A DNA stretch of 64,000 bases from Bacillus sp. cl95. Lineage in GTDB: Bacteria > Bacillota > Bacilli > Bacillales > Cytobacillaceae. The number at the start of each line of letters is the position of its first letter. Position 1 is the stretch's first letter. The position numbers and the translations under genes are program-made. Below are positions 26,869-35,307 of the stretch, piece after piece. The DNA lies in assembly GCF_900115925.1 (NCBI RefSeq), contig NZ_FOYF01000003.1, positions 256,721 to 320,720 on the forward strand, in the 5' to 3' direction. The notes under the pieces were generated by a model that saw only the letters and a list, made by a program, of their open reading frames with translations, searched no databases and was not told where the DNA came from.

Positions 26869-27642
26869 TTGTTCGATACCGTTAAATATGAGGTCCGTGG
26901 AAAGGTTGCCTGGCTTACGCTTAACCGTCCTGACAAATTAAACGCCTTCACAGCAAGATTAAATAAGGATGTTCAACTTGCTTTCAAAGAAGCCTCTCGA
27001 AATCGCGAAGTACGTGCCATTGTTATTACCGGTGAAGGCAGGGCATTTTGCTCCGGACAGGATTTAAGTGATGTAGAAGACGAAAGAGACTTTGGGGAAA
27101 TCCTTCGTACCCGATACAACCCAATGGTGCTTGAGATGGAAAAATGCGAGAAACCGATCATTGCTGCCATTAATGGCGTGGCTGCTGGAGCAGGCCTGAG
27201 CCTTGCTCTTGCTTGCGATTTCCGAATTGCTTCCGAAAAAGCCAGTATCCTTCAAGCCTTTATTCATGTGGGTCTGATTCCTGATGCAGGAAATCTATAT
27301 TATCTGCCCCGTATCGTTGGCCATGCAAAAGCACTAGAACTTGCTGTCCTCGGTGAAAAGGTATCTGCTCAGGAAGCCAAAGAGCTCGGACTAATCACAA
27401 AAGTTTTTTCAACAGAAGAATTCGATGAAGGAGTAACCAAGTTTGCTGAAAGATTAGCATCGATGCCTACCAAAGCGATCGGTCTGATTAAACGGAACCT
27501 AAAGGCGAGTTGGGAATCAAGCATTGAAGACTTTTTGGAGAAAGACGCTCAAGGACAACGAATTGCTGGTGCGACAGAGGATTATCAGGAAGGCGTACAA
27601 TCATTTTTAGAAAAAAGAAAGCCTAACTTTAAAGGCTGCTAA
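26869..27642 (+). CDS. paaG: 1,2-epoxyphenylacetyl-CoA isomerase, PaaG type
   Basis: A 257-residue crotonase-family isomerase that opens the 1,2-epoxide to the seven-membered oxepin-CoA. The signature is HVGLIPDAGNLYYLPR: an Asp replaces the hydratase Glu pattern, as in PaaG. FCSGQDLSD and GVAAGAGLSLAL form the oxyanion hole. The start is a TTG with AAAGGGGG 8 bases upstream. It follows paaF by 27 bases; a hairpin and a 130-base gap come after it. Confidence 0.88.
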   Translation: MFDTVKYEVRGKVAWLTLNRPDKLNAFTARLNKDVQLAFKEASRNREVRAIVITGEGRAFCSGQDLSDVEDERDFGEILRTRYNPMVLEMEKCEKPIIAAINGVAAGAGLSLALACDFRIASEKASILQAFIHVGLIPDAGNLYYLPRIVGHAKALELAVLGEKVSAQEAKELGLITKVFSTEEFDEGVTKFAERLASMPTKAIGLIKRNLKASWESSIEDFLEKDAQGQRIAGATEDYQEGVQSFLEKRKPNFKGC

Positions 27643-27701
27643 ATGGTGACCATTCCCGATAAACAATCGTCCACTTAACCCATTTGTATTATAGAACTTT
27701 G

Positions 27702-27735
27702 CGAGCACTCATGATTATCGGGTGCTCGTCTTATA
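27702..27735 (+). terminator. Possible attenuator hairpin between paaG and paaH
   Basis: CGAGCAC (27702-27708) pairs perfectly with GTGCTCG (27722-27728), followed by TCTTATATTA. The T run is poor, so it may only reduce read-through into paaHJ. Confidence 0.4.
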
Positions 27736-27772
27736 TTATTCTGTTAAACAGTACGTAAATGGAGGTTAATAA

Positions 27773-28630
27773 ATGAAAAACATCCTCGTTATTGGTTCAG
27801 GTGTTATGGGAAGAGGAATTGCCTATGTAAGCGCTGCAGGGGGATTTCATACAACATTGGTGGATATTCAAGAAACACAGCTTGAAAATGCCCGAACGAC
27901 TATCCAAGCATCGTTTGAAAAAGCAGTTGCTAAAGGGAAAATCTCACCTAAAAGGCATTCTGAGTCAATGAACAGACTTACATATTCGACACATTTACAA
28001 AGTGCGGCATCAGAAGCAGATTTAATCATTGAGGCGGTGCCTGAGGTTTTATCAATCAAGAAGGGAATATTTGAAACGATTGATCATTACGCTAGCGATC
28101 ATTGTGTTTTTGCCACTAATACTTCAACGATGAGCCCAACCGAGATTGGCTCCTTTACGAAGCGTCCTGACCGAGTCATTGCCATGCATTTCTTTAATCC
28201 AGTGCCCAAAATGAAACTGGTTGAAATCATAAGAGGGCTTGAAACGAGTGAAGAGACGACCCTGCTCGTTCAAAAAGCAGCGACTCAAATGGGGAAAGAA
28301 ACTGTGATAATCAACGAATTCCCTGGCTTTGTGACGAGCCGCATCAGTGCCCTTGTTGGAAACGAAGCCTTCTATATGCTTCAAGAAGGCGTGGCAAGCG
28401 CGAAAGATATTGATAAGGCGATTAAGCTCGGTTTGAATTATCCGATGGGCCCCTTTGAACTTGGTGATCTCGTTGGACTTGATACGCGTCTAAACAACCT
28501 GAAATACCTTCACGAAAAATTAGGTGAAAAATATCGACCGGCCCCATTATTAGAACAGTATGTTAAGGCCGGCCGCCTAGGAAGAAAAACAGGTCGTGGC
28601 GTTTATGAGTATGGTATGGAGGTGGAGTGA
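27773..28630 (+). CDS. paaH: 3-hydroxyacyl-CoA dehydrogenase, PaaH type
   Basis: A 285-residue NAD-dependent dehydrogenase. The Rossmann motif GSGVMGRGIAYVSA is at residues ~7-20, the catalytic His is in MHFFNPVPKMKLVE, and the pair Glu is in VEIIRG. In this setting it oxidises 3-hydroxyadipyl-CoA to 3-oxoadipyl-CoA; relatives use 3-hydroxybutyryl-CoA. TGGAGG precedes the ATG. Its TGA overlaps the next gene's ATG (TGATG), so it is coupled to the thiolase. Confidence 0.92.
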   Translation: MKNILVIGSGVMGRGIAYVSAAGGFHTTLVDIQETQLENARTTIQASFEKAVAKGKISPKRHSESMNRLTYSTHLQSAASEADLIIEAVPEVLSIKKGIFETIDHYASDHCVFATNTSTMSPTEIGSFTKRPDRVIAMHFFNPVPKMKLVEIIRGLETSEETTLLVQKAATQMGKETVIINEFPGFVTSRISALVGNEAFYMLQEGVASAKDIDKAIKLGLNYPMGPFELGDLVGLDTRLNNLKYLHEKLGEKYRPAPLLEQYVKAGRLGRKTGRGVYEYGMEVE

Positions 28631-29835
28631 TGCGTGAAGTTGTGATTGTTGATGCTGTGCGCACCCCAATCGGAAAATATAAGGGGTCATTAAAAGACGT
28701 TCGACCGGACGATCTTGGTGCAATTGTTATAAAGTCATTATTGCAACGTAATCCAAGCCTAAATCCCGCTGAAATTGAAGAAGTAGTGATGGGAAATGCC
28801 AATCAGGCAGGAGAAGATAATCGAAATGTAGCGAGAATGAGCGCTTTACTCGCGGGCTTACCAGTTGAAGTTGCTGCGACAACGATTAACCGTCTCTGCG
28901 GTTCTGGTTTAGATGCCGTGAATTATGCGGCAAGAGCCATCCTTGCAGGTGAAGGTGATATCTTCATTGCCGGAGGCACTGAAAGCATGACGAGGGCTCC
29001 ATTTGTTATGGGGAAGCCGTCTTCGGATTATCCACGCGGAAGTATGGAATTGATTGATACAACCATTGGGTGGAGGTTTATCAATAAGAAGCTTCAAGAA
29101 ATGTATGGAACAGACAGCATGCCTGAAACAGCGGAAAATGTAGCAAGACAATATAAGATCTCCAGAGAAGCTCAAGACGCTTTTGCTTACGAAAGTCAAA
29201 TGCGTGCCAAACGTGCCGTTGAAGCCAACCTTTTCAGAGACGAATTGATTCCAGTAAAGATTACAGATAGAAAAGGCAATATCAATGTGTTTGATCGTGA
29301 CGAACACCCACGCACGGATGCCACGCTCGAAAAACTTGCCAAGCTTAAACCGCTTTTTCAAGACGGGACAGTTACTGCCGGCAATGCCTCCGGAGTGAAT
29401 GACGGTGCTTCCGCATTATTGTTGATGAGTAAAGAAAAAGCTGAACATCTCCGTTTGAAACCTTTAGCAAAATACACCGTTTCTGCGGTTTGCGGCCTAG
29501 AACCATCCATCATGGGAGTTGGCCCTATTTATGCAGTGAAAAAGGCACTGGAAAGAGGCAAACTTTCAATAGAAAATTTGGATTTGATAGAACTGAATGA
29601 AGCATTTGCATCACAGTCACTAGCCTGCATTCATGAACTTGGTCTTTCAACAGATAAGGTGAATGTCAATGGCGGGGCCATCGCCTTTGGTCATCCATTG
29701 GGTGCCAGCGGAGCACGGATCTTAACATCCCTTGTACATGACATGAAAAGAAAAGACGCGCGTTATGGGTTGGCTACGATGTGTGTAGGTGTAGGACAAG
29801 GAATCGCTACTATTGTAGAAAATGTTAGCAAATAG
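28630..29835 (+). CDS. paaJ: Acetyl-CoA acyltransferase (thiolase), PaaJ type
   Basis: A 401-residue thiolase that would cleave 3-oxoadipyl-CoA to succinyl-CoA and acetyl-CoA, and possibly the related didehydro intermediate. The catalytic triad is visible: Cys in INRLCGSGLDAVNYA, His in AFGHPLGASGARI and Cys in MCVGVGQG. The ATG at 28630 overlaps the paaH stop; GGAGGTGGA lies just upstream. Length is normal for the family. Confidence 0.93.
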   Translation: MREVVIVDAVRTPIGKYKGSLKDVRPDDLGAIVIKSLLQRNPSLNPAEIEEVVMGNANQAGEDNRNVARMSALLAGLPVEVAATTINRLCGSGLDAVNYAARAILAGEGDIFIAGGTESMTRAPFVMGKPSSDYPRGSMELIDTTIGWRFINKKLQEMYGTDSMPETAENVARQYKISREAQDAFAYESQMRAKRAVEANLFRDELIPVKITDRKGNINVFDRDEHPRTDATLEKLAKLKPLFQDGTVTAGNASGVNDGASALLLMSKEKAEHLRLKPLAKYTVSAVCGLEPSIMGVGPIYAVKKALERGKLSIENLDLIELNEAFASQSLACIHELGLSTDKVNVNGGAIAFGHPLGASGARILTSLVHDMKRKDARYGLATMCVGVGQGIATIVENVSK

Positions 29836-29856
29836 ATGAATGGGGGAGTAGCAAGC

Positions 29857-30633
29857 ATGAAGTATGTCCAATATGACAAACGGAATGGAATCACTAAGAT
29901 TACGCTAAACCGGCAGGAAGCTATGAACTGCTTCAACTATGCATTTTTACTAGAATTGGAGGAAATCGTAGACCAACTACGCACCGACCGCGAAACGAGA
30001 ATCGTCATCATCACGGGTTCAGGGGATAAAGCTTTTAGTGCTGGTGCAGATTTAAAAGAAAGGAAAACACTTAATGAAACGGAAGTTCGCAGGAATGTAT
30101 TAAAGATTCGCACCGTTTTTGATAAGATAGCCGACCTACCGATGCCTACGATTGCCGCTATTAATGGTTATGCATTCGGTGGCGGTTTCGAATTGGTGTT
30201 AGCGTGTGATTTTAAGATTGCTGCAGAAACTGCCAAGCTAGGATTAACAGAAACAAGTTGGGGAATTATCCCTGGTGCAGGAGGTACGCAAAGGCTTACG
30301 AGACTAATAGGAGAGATGCGGGCAAAAGAACTTATTTTTACAGCGCGTAAAATTACTGCCCTTGAAGCCTTTCATTGCGGGATTCTTACAAAAGTCGTTT
30401 CACAGCAAAGCCTTATTCCTGCATGTGAAAAGCTTGCGGATGAGATAATGAAAAATGCACCTATCGCCATCAAACAGGCGAAATTTGCGATACAACAAGG
30501 GGCTGGCAATGACATGAAATCTGCTCTAAACATCGAGCAATCAGCCTATGAACTAACCATCCCAACGCGAGATCGTTTAGAAGCACTAGAAGCCTTCAGC
30601 CAAAAGCGCAGACCGATTTTCAAAGGTGAATAA
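29857..30633 (+). CDS. Third crotonase-family enzyme of the paa cluster
   Basis: A 258-residue enoyl-CoA hydratase/isomerase family protein. FSAGADLKE and GYAFGGGFELVLACDF form the oxyanion hole, and ETSWGIIPGAGGTQRL carries the general catalytic loop with both Glu residues. ATG at 29857 with GGGGGAG 8 bases upstream is better than the ATG at 29836. It is the last gene before a repeat element. It may be a second hydratase of the pathway, or supply the hydratase missing with PaaZ (speculative). Confidence 0.82.
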   Translation: MKYVQYDKRNGITKITLNRQEAMNCFNYAFLLELEEIVDQLRTDRETRIVIITGSGDKAFSAGADLKERKTLNETEVRRNVLKIRTVFDKIADLPMPTIAAINGYAFGGGFELVLACDFKIAAETAKLGLTETSWGIIPGAGGTQRLTRLIGEMRAKELIFTARKITALEAFHCGILTKVVSQQSLIPACEKLADEIMKNAPIAIKQAKFAIQQGAGNDMKSALNIEQSAYELTIPTRDRLEALEAFSQKRRPIFKGE

Positions 30634-30658
30634 CTTAAAATTTTATAATTGTTCAATG

Positions 30659-30837
30659 CTGTTTTCGCATTGACTGTTGCTATTACGAAAAATGGAACAA
30701 CACGTATGGATGTTTATTTCGTGCTCTTTTCCTTAATATAATATTCTATTGCTAAATTTCTAATGGAATGTAATTAGAAAAAGCCCTACAGCCGGCTTTT
30801 TCTTGTTCCAATAACAAAATTATTTAAGAAAAGAGCC
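30659..30837 (-). repeat. R2 MITE-like repeat, copy C
   Basis: A 179-base element in reverse orientation. The ends CTGTTTTCGCATTGACTGTTG and AAGAAAAGAGCC match copies at 17315 and 43913. Its interior contains AAAAAGCC and GGCTTTTT (30778-30801), a terminator-like hairpin that may end the paaHJ transcript. Confidence 0.65.
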
Positions 30838-30922
30838 TTTTCAAAAAACATTCTCACCAATTGGCAGGAATCTAGTAAAATAGGAGATGGTTTTTACAAT
30901 TAGAAAGAGGATGGACGGAATA

Positions 30923-31798
30923 ATGAATACGAGATCAATGATATTCACTTTATATGGCGACTATATTTCGCATTATGGAAATAGAATCTGGATTGGCAGT
31001 CTCATCAAACTCTTACACGAATTCGGTCATAATGATCAGTCGGTAAGGGCAGCCATTTCAAGAATGAATAAGCAAGGATGGGTGCAAGCCGATAAAATTG
31101 GCAATAAGAGCTTTTACTCTTTGACAGGTCGTGGAATCAAGCGAATTGAAGAAGCTGCCAAGCGTATTTTTAAACTGAAGCCGGATGAATGGGATGGTAA
31201 ATGGCGCATTTTGATGTATTCCATCCCTGAAGAAATCCGCACGGTTAGGGACGAACTACGAAAGGAACTTGTATGGAGCGGTTTTGGTTCTATGTCAAAT
31301 AGCTGTTGGATTTCTGCTAATAATCTAGAGAAACAAGTTTATGACCTGATTGAGAAGTATGATATTAAAGACTATATTGATTTTTTCGTTGCCACCTACG
31401 ATGGTCCACACGAGAATTACCGCATCGTCGAAAAAAGTTGGAACCTCAATGAAATTAATGCGAAATATCAAGACTTTATCAGTGAGTATAGTCAAAAATA
31501 CATCATTGCCAAGAATAAAATTAGTAAAGGTCAAATGAGCGATGCGGAATGTTTTGTTGAGAGGGCTAAACTTGTCCATGAATATCGTAAATTTCTATTC
31601 TATGATCCAGGCCTACCTGAAGAGCTATTACCTGAACAATGGCTCGGAAGCCCTGCATCATCGTTGTTCAGTGAATATTACAAGGAACTTGCTGCACCAG
31701 CTTCCCGATTTTTTGAAGAAGTTTTTCAGGAAGGAAACGAAATTGATGCAAAGGACAAGAATTATGATGTGCTCGGCCACCCTTATATCCTAGAATAA
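30923..31798 (+). CDS. paaX: PaaX-family transcriptional regulator
   Basis: A 291-residue repressor of the PaaX family, known to respond to phenylacetyl-CoA. The N-terminal winged helix is at ~1-75 (SLIKLLHEFGHNDQSVRAAISRMNKQGW), the central PaaX domain contains DEWDGKWRILMYSIPEE, and the C-terminal effector region includes FLFYDPGLPEELLPEQWLGS. Position downstream of the paa genes fits pathway control. Several in-frame starts exist (30887, 30911, 30923); 30923 best fits the family's MNTRSMIFTLYG beginning. The nitronate monooxygenase gene follows after 12 bases. Confidence 0.93.
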   Translation: MNTRSMIFTLYGDYISHYGNRIWIGSLIKLLHEFGHNDQSVRAAISRMNKQGWVQADKIGNKSFYSLTGRGIKRIEEAAKRIFKLKPDEWDGKWRILMYSIPEEIRTVRDELRKELVWSGFGSMSNSCWISANNLEKQVYDLIEKYDIKDYIDFFVATYDGPHENYRIVEKSWNLNEINAKYQDFISEYSQKYIIAKNKISKGQMSDAECFVERAKLVHEYRKFLFYDPGLPEELLPEQWLGSPASSLFSEYYKELAAPASRFFEEVFQEGNEIDAKDKNYDVLGHPYILE

Positions 31799-31810
31799 AG
31801 GAGGGTACAT

Positions 31811-32746
31811 ATGAATGAATTAACTACACTATTAAATATTAAATATCCTATTTTTCAAGGCGGAATGGGAAATATAAGCAATTCTCAACTAACAGCAGCT
31901 GTATCAGAGGCTGGAGGTTTAGGGACCATTGGGGCAGGAACGATGTCACCAGAGCAAGTTGAGAGAATCATCATTGAAACGAAGACTCTTACTTCCAAAC
32001 CGTTTGCTCTCAATATCGCCTTAAGTGTTTCACCTCATGTAATAGAACTCTTAAAACTCGTCGTAAAGCATCATGTGCAGGTCGTTTCATTATCTGCTGG
32101 GAATCCAGCTCCTTACATCGGTAAATTGCATGAGCATGGTGTTAAAGTCATATCTGTTGTCGCTTCTGTCCGTCAGGCCATAAAAGCTGAAAGTGCAGGT
32201 GTTGATGTCATTGTAGCAGAAGGATATGAAGCAGCTGGGATCAATTCACCCATTGAAACTACTACTCTCACGCTTATTCCACAGGTTGTTGATGCGGTTC
32301 AAATACCTGTTGTTGCAGCTGGCGGAATTGCTGATGGCAGGGGGTTAGCCGCTATGCTTGTTTTAGGCGCGAAAGGAATTCAAATGGGAACACGCTTCAT
32401 TGCAACAAAAGAAGCACCCTTTCATGATGAATATAAACAAAAATTGATAGCTTCAGATGATACAGGCACCGTAATTGTCGGACGATCAGTCGGAAAAATT
32501 CGAAGGGTCATGAGAACTGAATATGCGGACCATTTACTATCTGTCGAAAAATTCGGCATCAACGCGGATGATTTTCAAGCATTAACGACAGAAGATGTAC
32601 ATCGGATTGGCGCACTAGAAGGCAATGGTGAGAAAGGCTTCATGAATGGAGGCCAAATTTCCGGATTAATAAAGGACATTCCAACGGTGGCAGAGCTATT
32701 AGAAGAGATGGTTGAAATAGCCAAGCAAAAAGTTCGTTTTGAATAG
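31811..32746 (+). CDS. Nitronate monooxygenase / FabK-like flavoprotein
   Basis: A 311-residue TIM-barrel FMN enzyme of the 2-nitropropane dioxygenase/FabK superfamily. Recognisable parts are PIFQGGMGN at the start, VIVAEGYEAAGI (where the active-site His of classical nitronate monooxygenases is replaced by Tyr-Glu), VVAAGGIADGRGLAAMLVLGAKGIQMGTRF for phosphate binding. It could therefore be an enoyl reductase-like or alkanal-forming enzyme rather than a true nitronate monooxygenase. AAAGGAGG precedes the ATG. It is in an operon with paaX and ends at a terminator. Confidence 0.82.
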   Translation: MNELTTLLNIKYPIFQGGMGNISNSQLTAAVSEAGGLGTIGAGTMSPEQVERIIIETKTLTSKPFALNIALSVSPHVIELLKLVVKHHVQVVSLSAGNPAPYIGKLHEHGVKVISVVASVRQAIKAESAGVDVIVAEGYEAAGINSPIETTTLTLIPQVVDAVQIPVVAAGGIADGRGLAAMLVLGAKGIQMGTRFIATKEAPFHDEYKQKLIASDDTGTVIVGRSVGKIRRVMRTEYADHLLSVEKFGINADDFQALTTEDVHRIGALEGNGEKGFMNGGQISGLIKDIPTVAELLEEMVEIAKQKVRFE

Positions 32747-32775
32747 CCCTCAGCAATAGCTGGGGGTTATTTTTA
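32743..32775 (+). terminator. Rho-independent terminator of paaX-NMO
   Basis: CCCTCAGC (32747-32754) and GCTGGGGG (32759-32766) around AATA, with outer A/T pairs and a TTATTTTTA tail. Confidence 0.85.
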
Positions 32776-32861
32776 TTATGGAAACGGTTTATCTTCAACT
32801 ATAAAAATGGGTTAATTGGATCATTTTTGCTTTCTTAATATATTTAAAATTTAGAATATTC

Positions 32862-32891
32862 TTGACGTATTAAACAATAGAATGATAGTAT
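32862..32891 (+). promoter_or_regulatory. Promoter of the aromatic ABC importer
   Basis: TTGACG (32862-32867), 18-base spacer, TAGTAT (32886-32891), about 110 bases before the start codon. I saw no T-box-like structure in the leader. Confidence 0.45.
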
Positions 32892-33002
32892 AACGTTATA
32901 TTTACGGTGTTCATAGTAAATATCATATGTGCATCTATTAGCGATTACATAAGAGGTTCATTTTCATGCTTATCTTCATATTTAAAAGGGGGATTATTGT
33001 TG

Positions 33003-34013
33003 ATGAAAAAGTATGTACGCTCATGTTCGATCGTGCTGGCTAGTTTGCTCTTACTCGCAGGTTGCGGCACGAATGAAAAAACCGGATCGTCAGGTGAAAA
33101 AGAAAAAGCAGAGAAAACCTACACGATTGGGATTACGCAATTTGCAGAACATCCATCTCTCGATGCAGCAACAGAAGGCTTCAAAAAAGCTCTTGCTGAT
33201 AATGGATTCAAAGAGGGAGAGAACGTAAAGTTCGATGTTCAAAATGCACAAGCAGATATGAACAACACACAAACCATCGCCAATAACTTTGTGGGTGACA
33301 AAGTCGATCTCATCTTTGCAAACGCAACTCCAAGTGCCGTCAGCGCACTTAACGCCACAAAAGATATCCCCATCGTATTTACTTCTGTAACAGATCCGGT
33401 AGGTGCCGGACTAGTGAAAGCATTTGATCAACCGGGAGAAAACATTACTGGTACAACTGACAACCATCCAGATGCTACTGCGAAAACTATTCATTTTATC
33501 ACAGACGAAATCAAAGCAAAAAAGATTGGAGTCGTATATAACTCAGGAGAACAAAACTCTGTCGTTCAAGTGGAAGCCGTTAAAAAATTAGCTGAAGAAA
33601 AAGGGGCAAAGCTTGTTGAAGTTTCTGTATCCACTTCAGCAGAGGTAAAACAGGCTGCAGAATCTTTAGCAGGCAGGGTAGACGCCATCTACATCCCAAC
33701 GGATAACACAGTTGTATCCGCCCTTGAGTCTGTCATATCCGTTGCAAACGACAAAAAGTTGCCTTTATTTGTAGGGGAACTTGATTCTATGAAACGCGGA
33801 GCTATAGCAGCTAGTGGTTTCAACTATTTCGACCTAGGTTATGAGACTGGTGAAATGGCAGCTGAAATCCTCAAAGGAAAGAAACCTTCTGAGATTCCTG
33901 TCGCACTGCCTCAAAGCTTGAAACTTGTTATTAACAAGAAAGCTGCCGCATCCCAAGGCGTTGAAGTTCAAGAAGCATGGAGCAGCTTTGCTGAGTTCTT
34001 TGACGGAGAATAA
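33003..34013 (+). CDS. ABC transporter substrate-binding lipoprotein (TrpX/COG2984 type)
   Basis: A 336-residue lipoprotein: a signal sequence with lipobox LLAGC (Cys ~20) and a lysine/glutamate-rich linker, then a periplasmic-binding domain starting YTIGITQFAEHPSLDAATEGFKKAL. Members of this family bind aromatic amino acids such as tryptophan or tyrosine. GGGGG stands 10 bases before the ATG at 33003; the TTG at 33000 is an alternative. Followed by a terminator hairpin and a repeat before the permease gene. Import of Phe/Tyr for the neighbouring catabolic genes is inferred. Confidence 0.88.
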   Translation: MKKYVRSCSIVLASLLLLAGCGTNEKTGSSGEKEKAEKTYTIGITQFAEHPSLDAATEGFKKALADNGFKEGENVKFDVQNAQADMNNTQTIANNFVGDKVDLIFANATPSAVSALNATKDIPIVFTSVTDPVGAGLVKAFDQPGENITGTTDNHPDATAKTIHFITDEIKAKKIGVVYNSGEQNSVVQVEAVKKLAEEKGAKLVEVSVSTSAEVKQAAESLAGRVDAIYIPTDNTVVSALESVISVANDKKLPLFVGELDSMKRGAIAASGFNYFDLGYETGEMAAEILKGKKPSEIPVALPQSLKLVINKKAAASQGVEVQEAWSSFAEFFDGE

Positions 34014-34016
34014 AAT

Positions 34017-34056
34017 GAAAGGCATTGGTGAGATCTTTTCTCACCTCTGCCTTTTC
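34017..34056 (+). terminator. Terminator/attenuator after the binding-protein gene
   Basis: AAAGGCATTGGTGAG and CTCACCTCTGCCTTTT pair around a short loop with a T-rich tail. This arrangement usually makes the binding protein more abundant than its permease. Confidence 0.7.
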
Positions 34057-34130
34057 CTTATGTTGAGGTAGATATAAAAATTATGTTCCCAAATAAGAAA
34101 GGGAAAGGATTAAATCTTAAACAGGAATTA

Positions 34131-34279
34131 CTGTCTAGCTCCAGCGCCCAGCCCCTCGGGGTTGTTTCCAGAAGCCGAAACAACCTCGGTCATAAGCCAA
34201 ATCGCTCCAGAAATCAGGATTTCCTGCGCGCTTCGTCTTATGCCTGTCGGGGCTGAACAGGGCGCTTACGCTTTTCTAA
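34131..34279. repeat. R3-family structured repeat
   Basis: A 149-base element starting TCTAGCTCCAGCGCCCAGCC and ending GGGCGCTTACGCTTTT. It holds an internal 9-bp hairpin (GGTTGTTTC/GAAACAACC) and CATAAG/CTTATG arms. A longer inverted copy lies at 49915-50278. It sits inside the ABC operon just before the permease start. Confidence 0.65.
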
Positions 34280-34296
34280 CGAAGGGGATGAAGTAG

Positions 34297-35307
34297 ATGT
34301 TTACAGCCATTTTTGGAGCATTTGAATCAGGTATTATTTATGCAATTATGGCACTAGGTGTATATTTGTCTTTCCGCATACTCGATTTCCCCGACTTAAC
34401 CGTTGATGGCAGTTTTGTTACAGGTGCGGCAGTGGCATCTACGATGATTGTCAGTGGAGTAAATCCATTTGTGGCGACAGCAACAGCGATTGTTGTCGGA
34501 TTTGTAGCAGGATGCCTGACAGGGATCTTACATACCGTTGGAAAAATAAATGCCTTATTATCCGGTATTCTAATGATGATTGCTCTCTATTCAATCAACT
34601 TGAGGATCATGGGAAAATCAAATGTACCTTTATTAAATACCGACACGATGATGACTTCTGTAAGCAACTTTACAGAAAAAACAGGTATTGATTCATTTTT
34701 TAATGGCTTACTAAATGCTGTAGGTCTTGGTGATAGTCTGCCAAGAACTTGGGGAATTCTACTATTTATGATGATCGTAACATTTATAGGGAAATTCTTA
34801 ACCGATTGGTTCTTAACAACTGAACTGGGTCTTGCATTAAGAGCAACCGGTGATAATAAACGAATGATACGTAGCTTATCCGCTAACACAAATTTGATGG
34901 TCATCCTCGGACTTGGTATTTCCAACTCCATGGTCGCCGTTTCAGGGGCATTGATTGCCCAACAAGGTGGTTACGCGGATGTAGGGATGGGCATCGGTAT
35001 GATTATCATTGGTCTTGCTTCCGTCATCATTGGAGAAGCACTGTTTGGAACAAAGACCATCGCCCGTACAACTCTTGCTGTAATAGGTGGGGCAATCATT
35101 TACCGAATTGTTGTTACACTGGCTTTAAGATTTGAATTCCTCAATCCTGGTGATATGAAACTTATTACGGCAACTATCGTGATTCTTGCCCTGATTCTTC
35201 CAAAAACGCTTGACCATTTTAAAGAAAAGAAACGGAAGGCTCAACGAAATGCAGAAAGATTAAATCTCTTAAACGGAAAGGGTGATGGTCATGCTGCGGT
35301 TAAGTAA
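34297..35307 (+). CDS. ABC transporter permease (TrpY type)
   Basis: A 336-residue membrane protein with about eight helices. It resembles the branched-chain amino-acid/sugar-type permeases: GVYLSFRILDFPDLTVDGSFVTGAAVASTM at the N-terminus and ATGDNKRMIRSLSANTNLMVILGL as the loop contacting the ATPase. GAAGGGG lies 9 bases before the ATG, immediately after the R3 repeat. It overlaps the ATPase start by 17 bases. With the binding protein and ATPase it makes a complete importer. Confidence 0.88.
   Translation: MFTAIFGAFESGIIYAIMALGVYLSFRILDFPDLTVDGSFVTGAAVASTMIVSGVNPFVATATAIVVGFVAGCLTGILHTVGKINALLSGILMMIALYSINLRIMGKSNVPLLNTDTMMTSVSNFTEKTGIDSFFNGLLNAVGLGDSLPRTWGILLFMMIVTFIGKFLTDWFLTTELGLALRATGDNKRMIRSLSANTNLMVILGLGISNSMVAVSGALIAQQGGYADVGMGIGMIIIGLASVIIGEALFGTKTIARTTLAVIGGAIIYRIVVTLALRFEFLNPGDMKLITATIVILALILPKTLDHFKEKKRKAQRNAERLNLLNGKGDGHAAVK

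Noticed and set aside
32770-33002. T-box or riboswitch leader before the aromatic importer
   Set aside because: I could not find the T-box sequence or a convincing antiterminator/terminator pair in this leader.
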